From contig JAEZKJ010000132.1 in NCBI GenBank assembly GCA_023415545.1, forward strand, positions 1 through 6,252: DNA of 6,252 nt, written 5' to 3'. This document shows positions 1 through 5,606 of the stretch, piece after piece; position 1 is the first letter of the stretch; each line of letters starts with the position of its first letter. Under the pieces are notes generated by a model that ran no database searches, was not told the origin of the DNA, and saw only the letters and a list, made by a program, of their open reading frames with translations. The translations under genes and the position numbers were made by a program. The stretch is from Bacteroidota bacterium (GTDB lineage Bacteria > Bacteroidota > Bacteroidia > Bacteroidales > Bacteroidaceae).

Positions 1-41
1 GAGGTAGAACCTGGATTAATAACAAATATCTTCATAATCAT
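1..41 (-). CDS. buk: Butyrate kinase, N-terminal fragment (runs off left edge)
   Basis: Only the first 13 codons and two bases lie in the window. They read MIMKIFVINPGST, with a Ser codon probably completed beyond the edge. The hydrophobic strand followed by NPGST(S) is the phosphate-binding start of the acetate/butyrate kinase branch of the ASKHA fold. Family knowledge: the enzyme converts butyryl-phosphate (or a branched acyl-phosphate) plus ADP to the free acid plus ATP in the cytoplasm. It starts 3 bases after the ptb stop codon, so the two genes are almost certainly one operon acting in sequence. Two in-frame ATGs are possible, at 41-39 and at 35-33. The second gives MKIFVINPGST, the more usual family start, but nothing upstream decides between them. 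The identification rests on 13 residues plus the neighbour. Confidence 0.82.
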   Translation of the reverse strand, partial: MIMKIFVINPGST

Positions 42-44
42 TTT

Positions 45-953
45 TTAACCGGTAGCACATGCTAAAATTAAACTGTAATATTTAGAGTTTCCTGAATCGG
101 CTCGTGAAGGTACAACTACAGGTACTGTTGTTCCGGTTAACATACCGGCAACATTTGCATCACCAAAAAGTGAAATAGCTTTATAGAATGTATTCCCCGA
201 TTCAATATTTGGGAAAATCAAAAGATCGGAATGGCCTACTACAGGAGAACTGAGACCTTTTACCTCTGCGCTATGTGAATCACATGCAGTTTTTACATCC
301 ATTGGGCCATCAATATAAACAGAACCATACTCACCATTTTTAGCTCTCTCCTTGATAGTAACATAATCAAGAGTATGTGGGAATTTTGGATTAACTTTCT
401 CACTACTATTAATCAACGCTATTCTTGGTTCATTAATGCCAAGCTTATGACATATTTCTATATCATATCTTATCATTGAATCTAACTGTTCAAGAGTTGG
501 TTTTGGAATAACAGCAGCATCCGAGAAGAGTAAAAATTTATTATATAATGGAATCTGAGAAAGTGTAACATGACTAAGTACATTTCCTTTTGGAAGAATC
601 CCATTCTCCTTATCCAAAACAGCACGAAGAAGCTCGTCTGTATTTATAAGACCTTTCATAAGGATATCAGCCGAACCATGTTTTACTATAGAAACAGCTT
701 CACGTGCTGCATCTTCAGCATTTGGCACTTTTACCACATTAACATTCTCGGGAAAAACATCTTGAATATATAAAGAGTTTTGTATATGTTTTGCATCCGA
801 CACTAACAAGAAGTCTGCAATACCTTCTTGCAATGCTCGTGAAATAACATATTCTGTATGAGGATCATTAGGAGATACTACAACAACCCTCTTGCGTATG
901 TTTTGAGTACGTAGTTTTCTTGTTAATCCTGAGAAATCTCTTAAAGGTTCCAT
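45..953 (-). CDS. ptb: Phosphate butyryltransferase (phosphate acetyl/butyryl transferase family)
   Basis: This enzyme transfers the acyl group of butyryl-CoA (or isobutyryl-/isovaleryl-CoA) to phosphate in the cytoplasm. The acyl-phosphate feeds butyrate kinase for ATP formation. From the ATG at 953 the protein has 302 residues, the normal length for Ptb and shorter than multidomain Pta. Visible family features are a Rossmann-like N-terminal strand VVVVSPND (23-30), LMKGLINTDELLR (98-110), SDAAVIPKP (144-152), DGPMDVKTACD (215-225), DLLIFPNIESGNTFYK (243-258) and the C-terminal PSRADSGNSKYYSLILA (282-298), whose PSRADS core is typical of PTA/PTB enzymes. A GTG at 959-957 would add two residues (MC). 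I prefer the ATG because the extra residues are unconserved in character and no ribosome-binding site favours the GTG. The buk start immediately downstream supports Ptb over acetate-specific Pta. Butyrate versus branched-chain substrate preference cannot be read from the sequence. Confidence 0.92.
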   Translation of the reverse strand: MEPLRDFSGLTRKLRTQNIRKRVVVVSPNDPHTEYVISRALQEGIADFLLVSDAKHIQNSLYIQDVFPENVNVVKVPNAEDAAREAVSIVKHGSADILMKGLINTDELLRAVLDKENGILPKGNVLSHVTLSQIPLYNKFLLFSDAAVIPKPTLEQLDSMIRYDIEICHKLGINEPRIALINSSEKVNPKFPHTLDYVTIKERAKNGEYGSVYIDGPMDVKTACDSHSAEVKGLSSPVVGHSDLLIFPNIESGNTFYKAISLFGDANVAGMLTGTTVPVVVPSRADSGNSKYYSLILACATG

Positions 954-970
954 GCACACTATATTTTTAA

Positions 971-978
971 CAAATATG
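971..978 (-). promoter_or_regulatory. Possible weak -7 element for ptb-buk
   Basis: Read on the minus strand this is CATATTTG, seven of eight matches to the Bacteroidota -7 consensus TAnnTTTG. It lies 17 bases ahead of the preferred ptb ATG. No clear TTTG -33 element is seen at the usual spacing. It is a suggestion based on motif and position only. Confidence 0.3.
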
Positions 979-1001
979 AAAAATAAATTTGAAATAATAC
1001 A

Positions 1002-1009
1002 TATCTTTG
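1002..1009 (+). promoter_or_regulatory. Probable -7 promoter element for the fused peptidase gene
   Basis: TATCTTTG is an exact match to the Bacteroidota -7 consensus TAnnTTTG. It would start transcription near 1014-1016, giving a leader of about 20 bases before the ATG at 1036. A TTTG occurs at 988-991, but it is only 10 bases upstream, too close to be a normal -33 element, so only the -7 half is supported. The 82 bp between the divergent ptb and peptidase starts must hold both promoters. Confidence 0.55.
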
Positions 1010-1035
1010 TTATGATTCTACGAATAATTTAACTT

Positions 1036-2793
1036 ATGAAGAGATTTAATACATTTGACATTTCTAAGGTTTATGATGATATTCATAAAGCTTCTCTCGC
1101 TAACAAAAAAAGTCCAATAATTGGATTGACAGGTAACTATAAAAATGGTGAGTGTACCTTAGCCGAGGGATATTTCACCTCTATATTAAATGCAGGAGGT
1201 ACTCCATTTATCATCCCCCCTTTTGAAGATGTTGACTGTATAATTAATGTTTTAAACACAATTGATGGTTTGTTATTGACAGGTGGTGGCGACATTAATC
1301 CTCTTTTTCTTAATGAAGAACCGGTAAAAGAGTTACACAGCATTAACCATAAAAGGGATAAAAGTGAACTTATCATAGCTAAATTGGCTGCCGAACGACA
1401 AATTCCTATACTTGGAATATGCCGCGGTATTCAAATAATGAATGCAGCTTTTGGAGGATCACTTTATCAGGATATCCACACACAAAAAGAGGGAACTTGC
1501 ATAAAACATGACCAAGATCTTGATAGAGGTTATGCCTCCCACTATGTAACATTGAAAGAGGGTTCTACTATATCCCAAATATTCAAAACTGATAAACTTC
1601 CTGTAAATTCATTTCACCATCAAGCTATTAAGGAACCGGCTAAAGGTTTTCAGGTTTCAGCAACATCTGTAGATGGAGTCATTGAGGCGATGGAGTCGAC
1701 TGAATATAAATCGATGATAGGTGTACAGTGGCATCCTGAGTGTTTCATCATGGAGGGAGATGAATCGATGATGCCTCTTTTTACTTGGTTAATATATGAA
1801 AGTAAATCATATAAGGAAGCACGTGAATTGCACAAACGAGTAGTTACATTGGATTCACATTGTGACACTCCTATGTTTTTTGATAAAGATATAAACTTTT
1901 CTTGTCGAGACCCAAAGATTCTTGTTGACCTACATAAAATGGATGAAGGAGGTCTTGATGCATCTATTATGGTTGCCTATCTTCAACAGAAGGGATGCGA
2001 CGATGAATCACTACTCGCTGCCACATCTAAAGCAAATAAGATTCTTACAGAAATTGAGGATATGATATCTCAAAATAGTTCATTCATAAATATAGCATAC
2101 ACTCCCGATGACCTTTACAGATTAAAAGCAGAGGGTAAAAAAGCTATTATGCTTGGAATAGAAAATGGGTATGCTATTGGAAAGGATATATCCAACATTG
2201 AACACTTTCGCAAACGTGGAGTTGTTTACATGACTCTATGTCACAATGGTAATAACCTTATATGTGGTTCAGCTAAAGGCAATGATGAAAACATTGGAGT
2301 TACATCTTTTGGAGAAAAGGTTATAAAAGAGATGAACCGAGTGGGTATGATGGTTGATATATCACATGCAGGTGAGAAAACTTTTTATGATGCTTTAAAT
2401 ATTAGCAGCATGCCTATTGTTGCTTCTCACTCATCTTCGCGAAATTTGTGTAATCATCCTCGTAACCTTTATGACGATCAATTACGTGAATTAGCAAAAA
2501 AAGGAGGAGTTGCTCAAGTAACTCTTTATAATGATTTTTTAAAAGAAAATGGCACAGCTACCATTATTGATTCAATAGAGCATATTAACCATATGGTAGA
2601 TATAATGGGAATAGATCATGTTGGCATAGGCACTGATTTCGATGGGGATGGTGGCATCATTGGATGTGCTTCTGCTAGCGAATTAATAAATTTTACTCGC
2701 CAACTTCTTCTTCACAGATACTCAAAAGAGGATATAGCTAAGATTTGGGGTGGAAACTTCCTAAGGGTGATGAAACAAGTTCAAAACATATAA
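1036..2793 (+). CDS. Fused peptidase C26 (gamma-glutamyl hydrolase-like) and M19 membrane-dipeptidase protein
   Basis: This 585-residue two-domain hydrolase has no signal peptide or membrane segment, so it is probably cytoplasmic. Residues about 27-255 form a class I glutamine-amidotransferase-like domain of the gamma-glutamyl-GABA hydrolase (PuuD, peptidase C26) type. It shows LTGGGD (81-86), the nucleophile elbow GICRG with Cys129, SFHHQ (192-196), and the His233/Glu235 pair in QWHPE. Residues about 263-580 form a peptidase M19 dipeptidase domain. The zinc ligands are His275 and Asp277 (HCD), bridging Glu376 (GIENG), His444 (DISHAG) and His465 (ASHSS). The substrate residues are His402, Arg476 and Asp534 (GTDFDG). 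His465 to Arg476 keeps the 11-residue spacing known from human renal dipeptidase (His219 to Arg230). Both sites therefore look active. A likely job is releasing gamma-glutamyl groups and then splitting the resulting small peptides, but the substrate is inferred. The ATG at 1036 is the first in frame after a consensus -7 element. Confidence 0.93.
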   Translation: MKRFNTFDISKVYDDIHKASLANKKSPIIGLTGNYKNGECTLAEGYFTSILNAGGTPFIIPPFEDVDCIINVLNTIDGLLLTGGGDINPLFLNEEPVKELHSINHKRDKSELIIAKLAAERQIPILGICRGIQIMNAAFGGSLYQDIHTQKEGTCIKHDQDLDRGYASHYVTLKEGSTISQIFKTDKLPVNSFHHQAIKEPAKGFQVSATSVDGVIEAMESTEYKSMIGVQWHPECFIMEGDESMMPLFTWLIYESKSYKEARELHKRVVTLDSHCDTPMFFDKDINFSCRDPKILVDLHKMDEGGLDASIMVAYLQQKGCDDESLLAATSKANKILTEIEDMISQNSSFINIAYTPDDLYRLKAEGKKAIMLGIENGYAIGKDISNIEHFRKRGVVYMTLCHNGNNLICGSAKGNDENIGVTSFGEKVIKEMNRVGMMVDISHAGEKTFYDALNISSMPIVASHSSSRNLCNHPRNLYDDQLRELAKKGGVAQVTLYNDFLKENGTATIIDSIEHINHMVDIMGIDHVGIGTDFDGDGGIIGCASASELINFTRQLLLHRYSKEDIAKIWGGNFLRVMKQVQNI

Positions 2794-2900
2794 TTAACCA
2801 AAGTTGCGTTTCACTATCCGAAATAATCTTTATTTAAGATATAACAAACAGAAAATGAGAATGTTGAATAAAATTACTATAGTTTAAATGTTTTTTTAAT

Positions 2901-2920
2901 TTTTGTTTCGACAAACAAAA
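2901..2920. repeat. Perfect AT-rich inverted repeat (8-bp arms)
   Basis: TTTTGTTT (2901-2908) is followed by CGAC and then its exact reverse complement AAACAAAA (2913-2920). It follows a run of seven Ts (2891-2897). It could be a protein-binding dyad ahead of the downstream unit, or a weak terminator more than 100 bases after the peptidase gene. No T-run follows on the plus strand, so a plus-strand terminator is unlikely. On the minus strand the hairpin is followed by ATTAAAAAAA, which is also not a T-run. Confidence 0.55.
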
Positions 2921-2932
2921 TAATACACAAAC

Positions 2933-2949
2933 ATTTGACTATGTCAAAT
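2933..2949. repeat. Perfect inverted repeat (7-bp arms), operator-like
   Basis: ATTTGAC (2933-2939), spacer TAT, GTCAAAT (2943-2949). A direct repeat CAAACATT overlaps it at 2928-2935 and 2950-2957, with starts 22 bases apart (about two helical turns). The dyad lies about 35-50 bases upstream of the candidate -7 element at 2984. That position would suit a regulator binding site, but no regulator is identified. Confidence 0.5.
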
Positions 2950-2983
2950 CAAACATTCGCAAGCAAGTATTATCACAATAATA

Positions 2984-2991
2984 GATATTTG
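2984..2991 (+). promoter_or_regulatory. Candidate -7 element ahead of the hairpin RNA
   Basis: GATATTTG matches seven of eight positions of TAnnTTTG. It would start transcription near 2996-2998, just ahead of the structured region. No TTTG lies at normal -33 spacing, so this is tentative. Confidence 0.35.
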
Positions 2992-3066
2992 AGGGTCGTA
3001 AACCCTGACTACGAACAGGTCCCTACTTGGTGGGAGCATAAGCTCTTTCCAAGCAGGGACTTTTTA
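2992..3066 (+). ncRNA. Candidate structured small RNA or attenuator leader
   Basis: About 75 bases here have much higher pairing potential than their surroundings. The 5' part can fold in two mutually exclusive ways. One is GGGT (2993-2996) with ACCC (3001-3004). The other is TCGTA (2996-3000) with TACGA (3010-3014). The 3' part is one long hairpin ending in a T-run (listed separately). A transcript from the candidate -7 element would be about 70 nucleotides long and end at the T-run. The alternatives are a free small RNA or a leader whose terminator controls read-through into the small ORF and lipoprotein gene. The switching 5' helices fit either, and also fit a ligand- or protein-sensing leader. 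I cannot assign it to a known RNA family, and it is not a tRNA. Confidence 0.55.
3017..3065 (+). terminator. Strong intrinsic-terminator-like hairpin
   Basis: The arms GTCCCTACTTGG (3019-3030) and CCAAGCAGGGAC (3049-3060) pair over 12 positions with a single A-C mismatch. Beyond the two unpaired or wobble steps above them, GAGC (3034-3037) pairs with GCTC (3042-3045) around an ATAA loop. The base can extend with G3018-T3061 and A3017-T3062. TTTTT (3061-3065) follows at once. It is one of the few GC-rich stems in an AT-rich intergenic stretch. It sits 54 bases ahead of the small ORF and about 225 bases after the peptidase gene, which fits a leader or small-RNA terminator better than the peptidase gene's own terminator. 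Confidence 0.8.
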
Positions 3067-3118
3067 TTTTCCTGTTTAGAACAATTAAATAATAGTAAAT
3101 CAAATACCTTTTAAAAAG

Positions 3119-3262
3119 ATGAAAAGTAAAGAGCTACAAGTAATGGAGGCTTATGAAGTGCCAAAAGTGGAATTAATTGAAGTGGAAGTCGAAAAGGGCT
3201 TTGCCGTTAGCGATGGTACTACACTAAGTGATTATGAATATGATGGAGTTCCATTTTATTAA
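3119..3262 (+). CDS. Small acidic protein of unknown function (47 aa)
   Basis: A short ORF runs from ATG at 3119 to TAA at 3260-3262. It begins MKSKELQVMEAYEVPKVELI, continues as EVEVEKGFAVSDGTTL, and ends SDYEYDGVPFY. It is rich in Glu/Asp (13 of 47), has no signal peptide or membrane segment, and has an aromatic-acidic tail. The codon pattern is regular, the A-rich start context is good, and it lies 25 bases ahead of a lipoprotein start, so it is very likely co-transcribed with that gene. I recall short peptides with a similar VEVEKGFA.S core ahead of fimbrillin-like genes in other Bacteroidales, but this memory is unchecked and no function is known to me. Options are a regulatory leader peptide, a small partner of the surface protein, or a peptide-natural-product precursor. 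No maturation enzyme is visible nearby to support the last. Confidence 0.68.
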   Translation: MKSKELQVMEAYEVPKVELIEVEVEKGFAVSDGTTLSDYEYDGVPFY

Positions 3263-3287
3263 TTAACCTATCAAAAACAACAGAAAG

Positions 3288-5356
3288 ATGAATCTATACA
3301 TGAAATATTTGCTCGGTGGAATGCTTGTTATGGCAGCCTCGGCATGTAGCGAAGAGGAATTGATGTCGTCTAATGACCAGGTTGCAACCCAAGAAGAGAG
3401 AGTGACCGTAATGGCATATGTGCCAAACGACAATGCGCCAATTTCCCGTATAACACTAACCTAGGAAGAGAGTAACGAAACACCCACTATATCTGTAGCT
3501 TGGGCAGATGAGGATGAGTTTTCGGTTATCCGAGGTAACGAGAACCAAACCTTCAACAAAGCCAATGGTGAGAACACCTTTACAGGTACACTACCCGATG
3601 TTGATGGAAGTGGGAACTATTATGCTTTTTATCCTAAAAATCCAAGTTTAGACATAACAGACGTGACTATTGACTTATGGCAAGGTCAAAATGGCGAGTT
3701 GAACCCGAAAAATACCTATATGTACGCCGTATCGGAGGATGGAAAGACATTTAAGTTCAAGCACCTGACGGCTCTATTGAAGCCAACCTTCAAGGGTATT
3801 CCTGAAGGACATACTGTGAAAAGCGTAAACATCTTGTCGGATGTAGCGACTCGCTGGTATCATGACCTTACTACTGGTGATATAGAAATGAGAAATGATT
3901 ATAACATCAAAACGTTCTCCAAACTTCCCAACTACATTTACTTACCCCCAATGGCTGTAGGGAAGAAACTGGAGTTTGTAGTAACGACAAATGAGGGAGG
4001 TGCCTATGTTGCCATACTGACTACCAAAAAAGCCATCGAAGCAGGCAAGTTATATAGTAGCACTATCCAATTAGGCGAACCTACACGCACAGAATGGCAG
4101 CCGGGCATTGCCAGCGTACAGCCTTCCGGCGAGGGTACAGAAGAGAGTCCTTACCTTGTAGCTAATGCCTACAACTTGCAATGGTTGGTAGACAACGACT
4201 ATAAAAGCGAAGGTAAATTCTATCAACTGACAACCGATATTACCATCAACGGTAAATTCATACCGATAGGCGGTGATGCTTATAATAGCTTCAAGGGCAC
4301 ATTTGATGGCAACAGCAAAACCATCGGAGGTACGATGGAGTTCGACAGTAGCTATAGCTACCATTGTGGGTTGTTCTGTTATAATGCCGGCACCATTAAG
4401 AACCTGACAATGAACGTGTCTGTTAACGGGAAAACTACATACAGCGAAGGAAGTATAGGTTCTGTGGCTGGATATAACAAAAAAGAAGGCATCATAACTA
4501 ACTGCACCAACAATGGCACGATGACTGGTGAGCGTAGTACAAGTTCCTCAAAAACATCCTATGTTGGTGGCATTGTGGGATATAACTTAGGCACTGTGAA
4601 AGGATGCATCAACGAGGGTGAGATAACTGGTGTGTTACAGGGCGTTACTTCGTCGGGAACAAAAAGCTATGCCGGTGGCATCGTGGGCTATCAGGTCAAT
4701 GGCATCATAAGTAGCTGTTACAATTACGCTATAGTTAAGGGTAATAATGCAAATGCTTTAAGCGCTGCAGGTGGTATTACGGGAACAATTGCTAATGGTA
4801 TTCTTGAAGGTTGTACCAATAGAGGAGCAGTGATAGGCTATACTGATAATGATGATCAAAATCCGTTGTACAATCACGTAGGTGGTATCATAGGCTGTGA
4901 CAATGGTGCAGATCTTCTTTCGTTGTATTAGGATGCGTCAATCATGGAGATGTGACAGGTGGTGCTGCAAGTGATCGTTCGAACTCGATGAGTCGAAACG
5001 GTGGTGTAATAGGCAATTATGAAAATAGTACTTCTCCTTTTGTGGCTTGTGCCAACACTGCTAAGGTTACTGTTGGTACTTCAAAAGATAGCACATGGGC
5101 TTATCCTTTTGGACAAATTAAAATCGTAAGTGTAGCCAATTGGGTAGCAGGTGATTCATACGCTTATGCAAAAGGTGTCTATACCTTGGTAAAGAGCACA
5201 GCGACTGACACAGATAGTTCAACTGCTATCTCTGCCATGAATACCGCTATCGAAAACTATAATAGCACTGCCGAGGAAGGCTATAGGTGCAACTACCGTT
5301 GGGAGTGGAATGGCGATGACTGGCCTAAGTTAGTGAATTTGAGTAGTGGGAATTAA
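3288..5356 (+). pseudogene. Fimbrillin-like surface lipoprotein with GLUG repeats, disrupted by an amber codon and a frameshift
   Basis: The intact ancestor would encode about 690 residues. It opens MNLYMKYLLGGMLVMAASAC, a short signal peptide with a lipobox ending at Cys20. CSEEE follows, an acidic stretch resembling the Bacteroidota surface-export signal, so the product was probably an outer-surface lipoprotein. Next comes a fimbrillin/Mfa-like beta domain (about 40-260: ISVAWADEDEFSV, FTGTLPD, YYAFYP, FKFKHLTALLKP). A linker typical of GLUG proteins follows (GEGTEESPYLV; PIGG...FKGTFDGNSKTIGG), then six or seven GLUG repeats and a tail ending YRWEWNGDDWPKL. Codon 59 is TAG (3462-3464); the frame continues open on both sides and stays fimbrillin-like. 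The first frame then ends at TAG 4929-4931, while the homologous repeat sequence resumes one frame back, so about one base was lost within 4911-4928. A 58-residue lipopeptide is all that could be made normally. Sequencing error is possible for either lesion, but two make true decay more likely. Confidence 0.87.
4359..5077 (+). repeat. Tandem GLUG-type repeats within the fimbrillin-like pseudogene
   Basis: Protein-level repeats follow the pattern G-G-I-V-G-Y-N-x-G-x-I-x-x-C-x-N-x-G-x-I-x-G. Approximate units are 4359-4427 (divergent first copy, CGLFCYNAGTIKNLTM), 4449-4529 (SVAGYN...NCTNNGTMTG), 4563-4631 (GGIVGYNLGTVKGCINEG), 4671-4742 (GGIVGYQVNGIISSCYNY), 4767-4838 (GGITGTIANGILEGCTNR), 4878-4960 (GGIIGCDNG, broken by the frameshift, then LGCVNHGDVTGG) and 4997-5077 (GGVIGNYENS, degenerate). 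Spacing is uneven, roughly 80-120 bases from start to start. In GLUG proteins such units stack as a beta-helix-like surface stalk. The repeats are diverged at DNA level, so they are old and not recently expanded. Confidence 0.85.
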
Positions 5357-5401
5357 CCCTTCGGAACTTCCGATATAACTATCAGATATAACTAAGGGTT
5401 A
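5354..5401. repeat. Nested dyad and direct repeats at the end of the pseudogene
   Basis: TAACCCTT (5354-5361), overlapping the TAA stop, pairs with AAGGGTTA (5394-5401). Inside are a smaller palindrome CGGAA-C-TTCCG (5362-5372) and two copies of GATATAACTA (5372-5381 and 5385-5394), 13 bases apart. It could form a transcript-end hairpin, but no T-run follows, so it is not a canonical intrinsic terminator. Confidence 0.5.
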
Positions 5402-5503
5402 CAAAAATCTGCCCACAATTATTGGATAAGATATTCGTTAAGATAGTTTAAGGCTATCTTTATGGGATAGGCTTCCCTAATCAATATCTTTCCCATTTTG
5501 TTA

Positions 5504-5534
5504 TCTGTATATTAAGAATAAATCACTACTTTTG
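5504..5534 (+). promoter_or_regulatory. Promoter for the BACON/S41 lipoprotein gene
   Basis: TACTTTTG (5527-5534) matches the -7 consensus TAnnTTTG exactly. TCTG (5504-5507) is a three-of-four -33 match at a normal 19-base spacing; a perfect TTTG at 5497-5500 is 26 bases away, rather far. The -7 element is centred in a dyad ACTAC-TTTT-GTAGT (5525-5538). Transcription would begin near 5540, giving a leader of about 178 bases. Confidence 0.6.
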
Positions 5535-5542
5535 TAGTAAAC

Positions 5543-5606
5543 CTTAGAGTTTCGTAACATAATATTAATGTTATAGTTAACTAATATCAGGTTACAAAAC
5601 TTAAAG
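5543..5606 (+). promoter_or_regulatory. Structured 5' leader stem ahead of the S41-type lipoprotein
   Basis: The first bases after the predicted transcription start can form a long stem. Positions 5543-5558 (CTTAGAGTTTCGTAAC) pair with 5591-5606 (GTTACAAAACTTAAAG): 13 Watson-Crick pairs, one G-U and two mismatches. Competing local dyads are TAACAT (5555-5560) with ATGTTA (5568-5573), and AAAACTT (5596-5602) with AAGTTTT (5604-5610). The mutually exclusive pairings could act as a switch or stability element. No known riboswitch class is recognised, and AT-rich DNA forms such pairings easily. Confidence 0.4.

Larger units (their letters stand above)
2794..3118 (+). other. Non-coding stretch between the peptidase gene and the small-ORF/lipoprotein unit
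   Basis: This is a 325-base AT-rich stretch with no credible gene. The first hundred bases after the peptidase stop show no clear terminator. A 10-codon ORF (MRMLNKITIV) lies inside it, but nothing supports it. From about 2901 the stretch holds two perfect dyads and then a hairpin RNA region (2992-3065), each listed separately. The last 50 bases before the small ORF are AT-rich and end in TTTTAAAAAG directly ahead of its ATG, the A-rich context typical of Bacteroidota starts. No TAnnTTTG element lies at a usable distance after the hairpin. The downstream genes would therefore have to be transcribed through it. Confidence 0.7.

Noticed and set aside
570..773. 67-codon plus-strand ORF inside ptb
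   Set aside because: It lies entirely antisense to the well-supported ptb gene and its translation has no family features.
2853..2885. Ten-codon ORF (MRMLNKITIV) after the peptidase gene
   Set aside because: It is very short, has no promoter or start context of note, and no link to the downstream structure. Such ORFs are expected by chance in AT-rich DNA.
2991..3066. Possible tRNA in the structured intergenic region
   Set aside because: There is one long hairpin with a T-run, not a cloverleaf. No anticodon arm, T-arm motif or acceptor stem closes the region.
4071..4364. 97-codon minus-strand ORF inside the fimbrillin-like region
   Set aside because: It is antisense to conserved GLUG-linker sequence and has no recognisable domain or start context.
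4911..4931. Programmed -1 frameshift joining the two parts of the GLUG protein
   Set aside because: No X-XXY-YYZ slippery site fits the zero frame. A P-site shift from CTT to TCT would not keep pairing, and the separate amber codon shows the gene is already broken.
3663..4931. Independent gene starting with GTG at 3663
   Set aside because: The frame is open back to the amber codon at 3462 with fimbrillin-like sequence throughout. The GTG is an internal valine codon in the middle of a domain and gives no signal peptide.
4952..5356. Independent gene starting with GTG at 4952
   Set aside because: The same frame is readable upstream to about 4910 and completes the GLUG repeat begun in the other frame. 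This piece is the 3' end of the broken gene.
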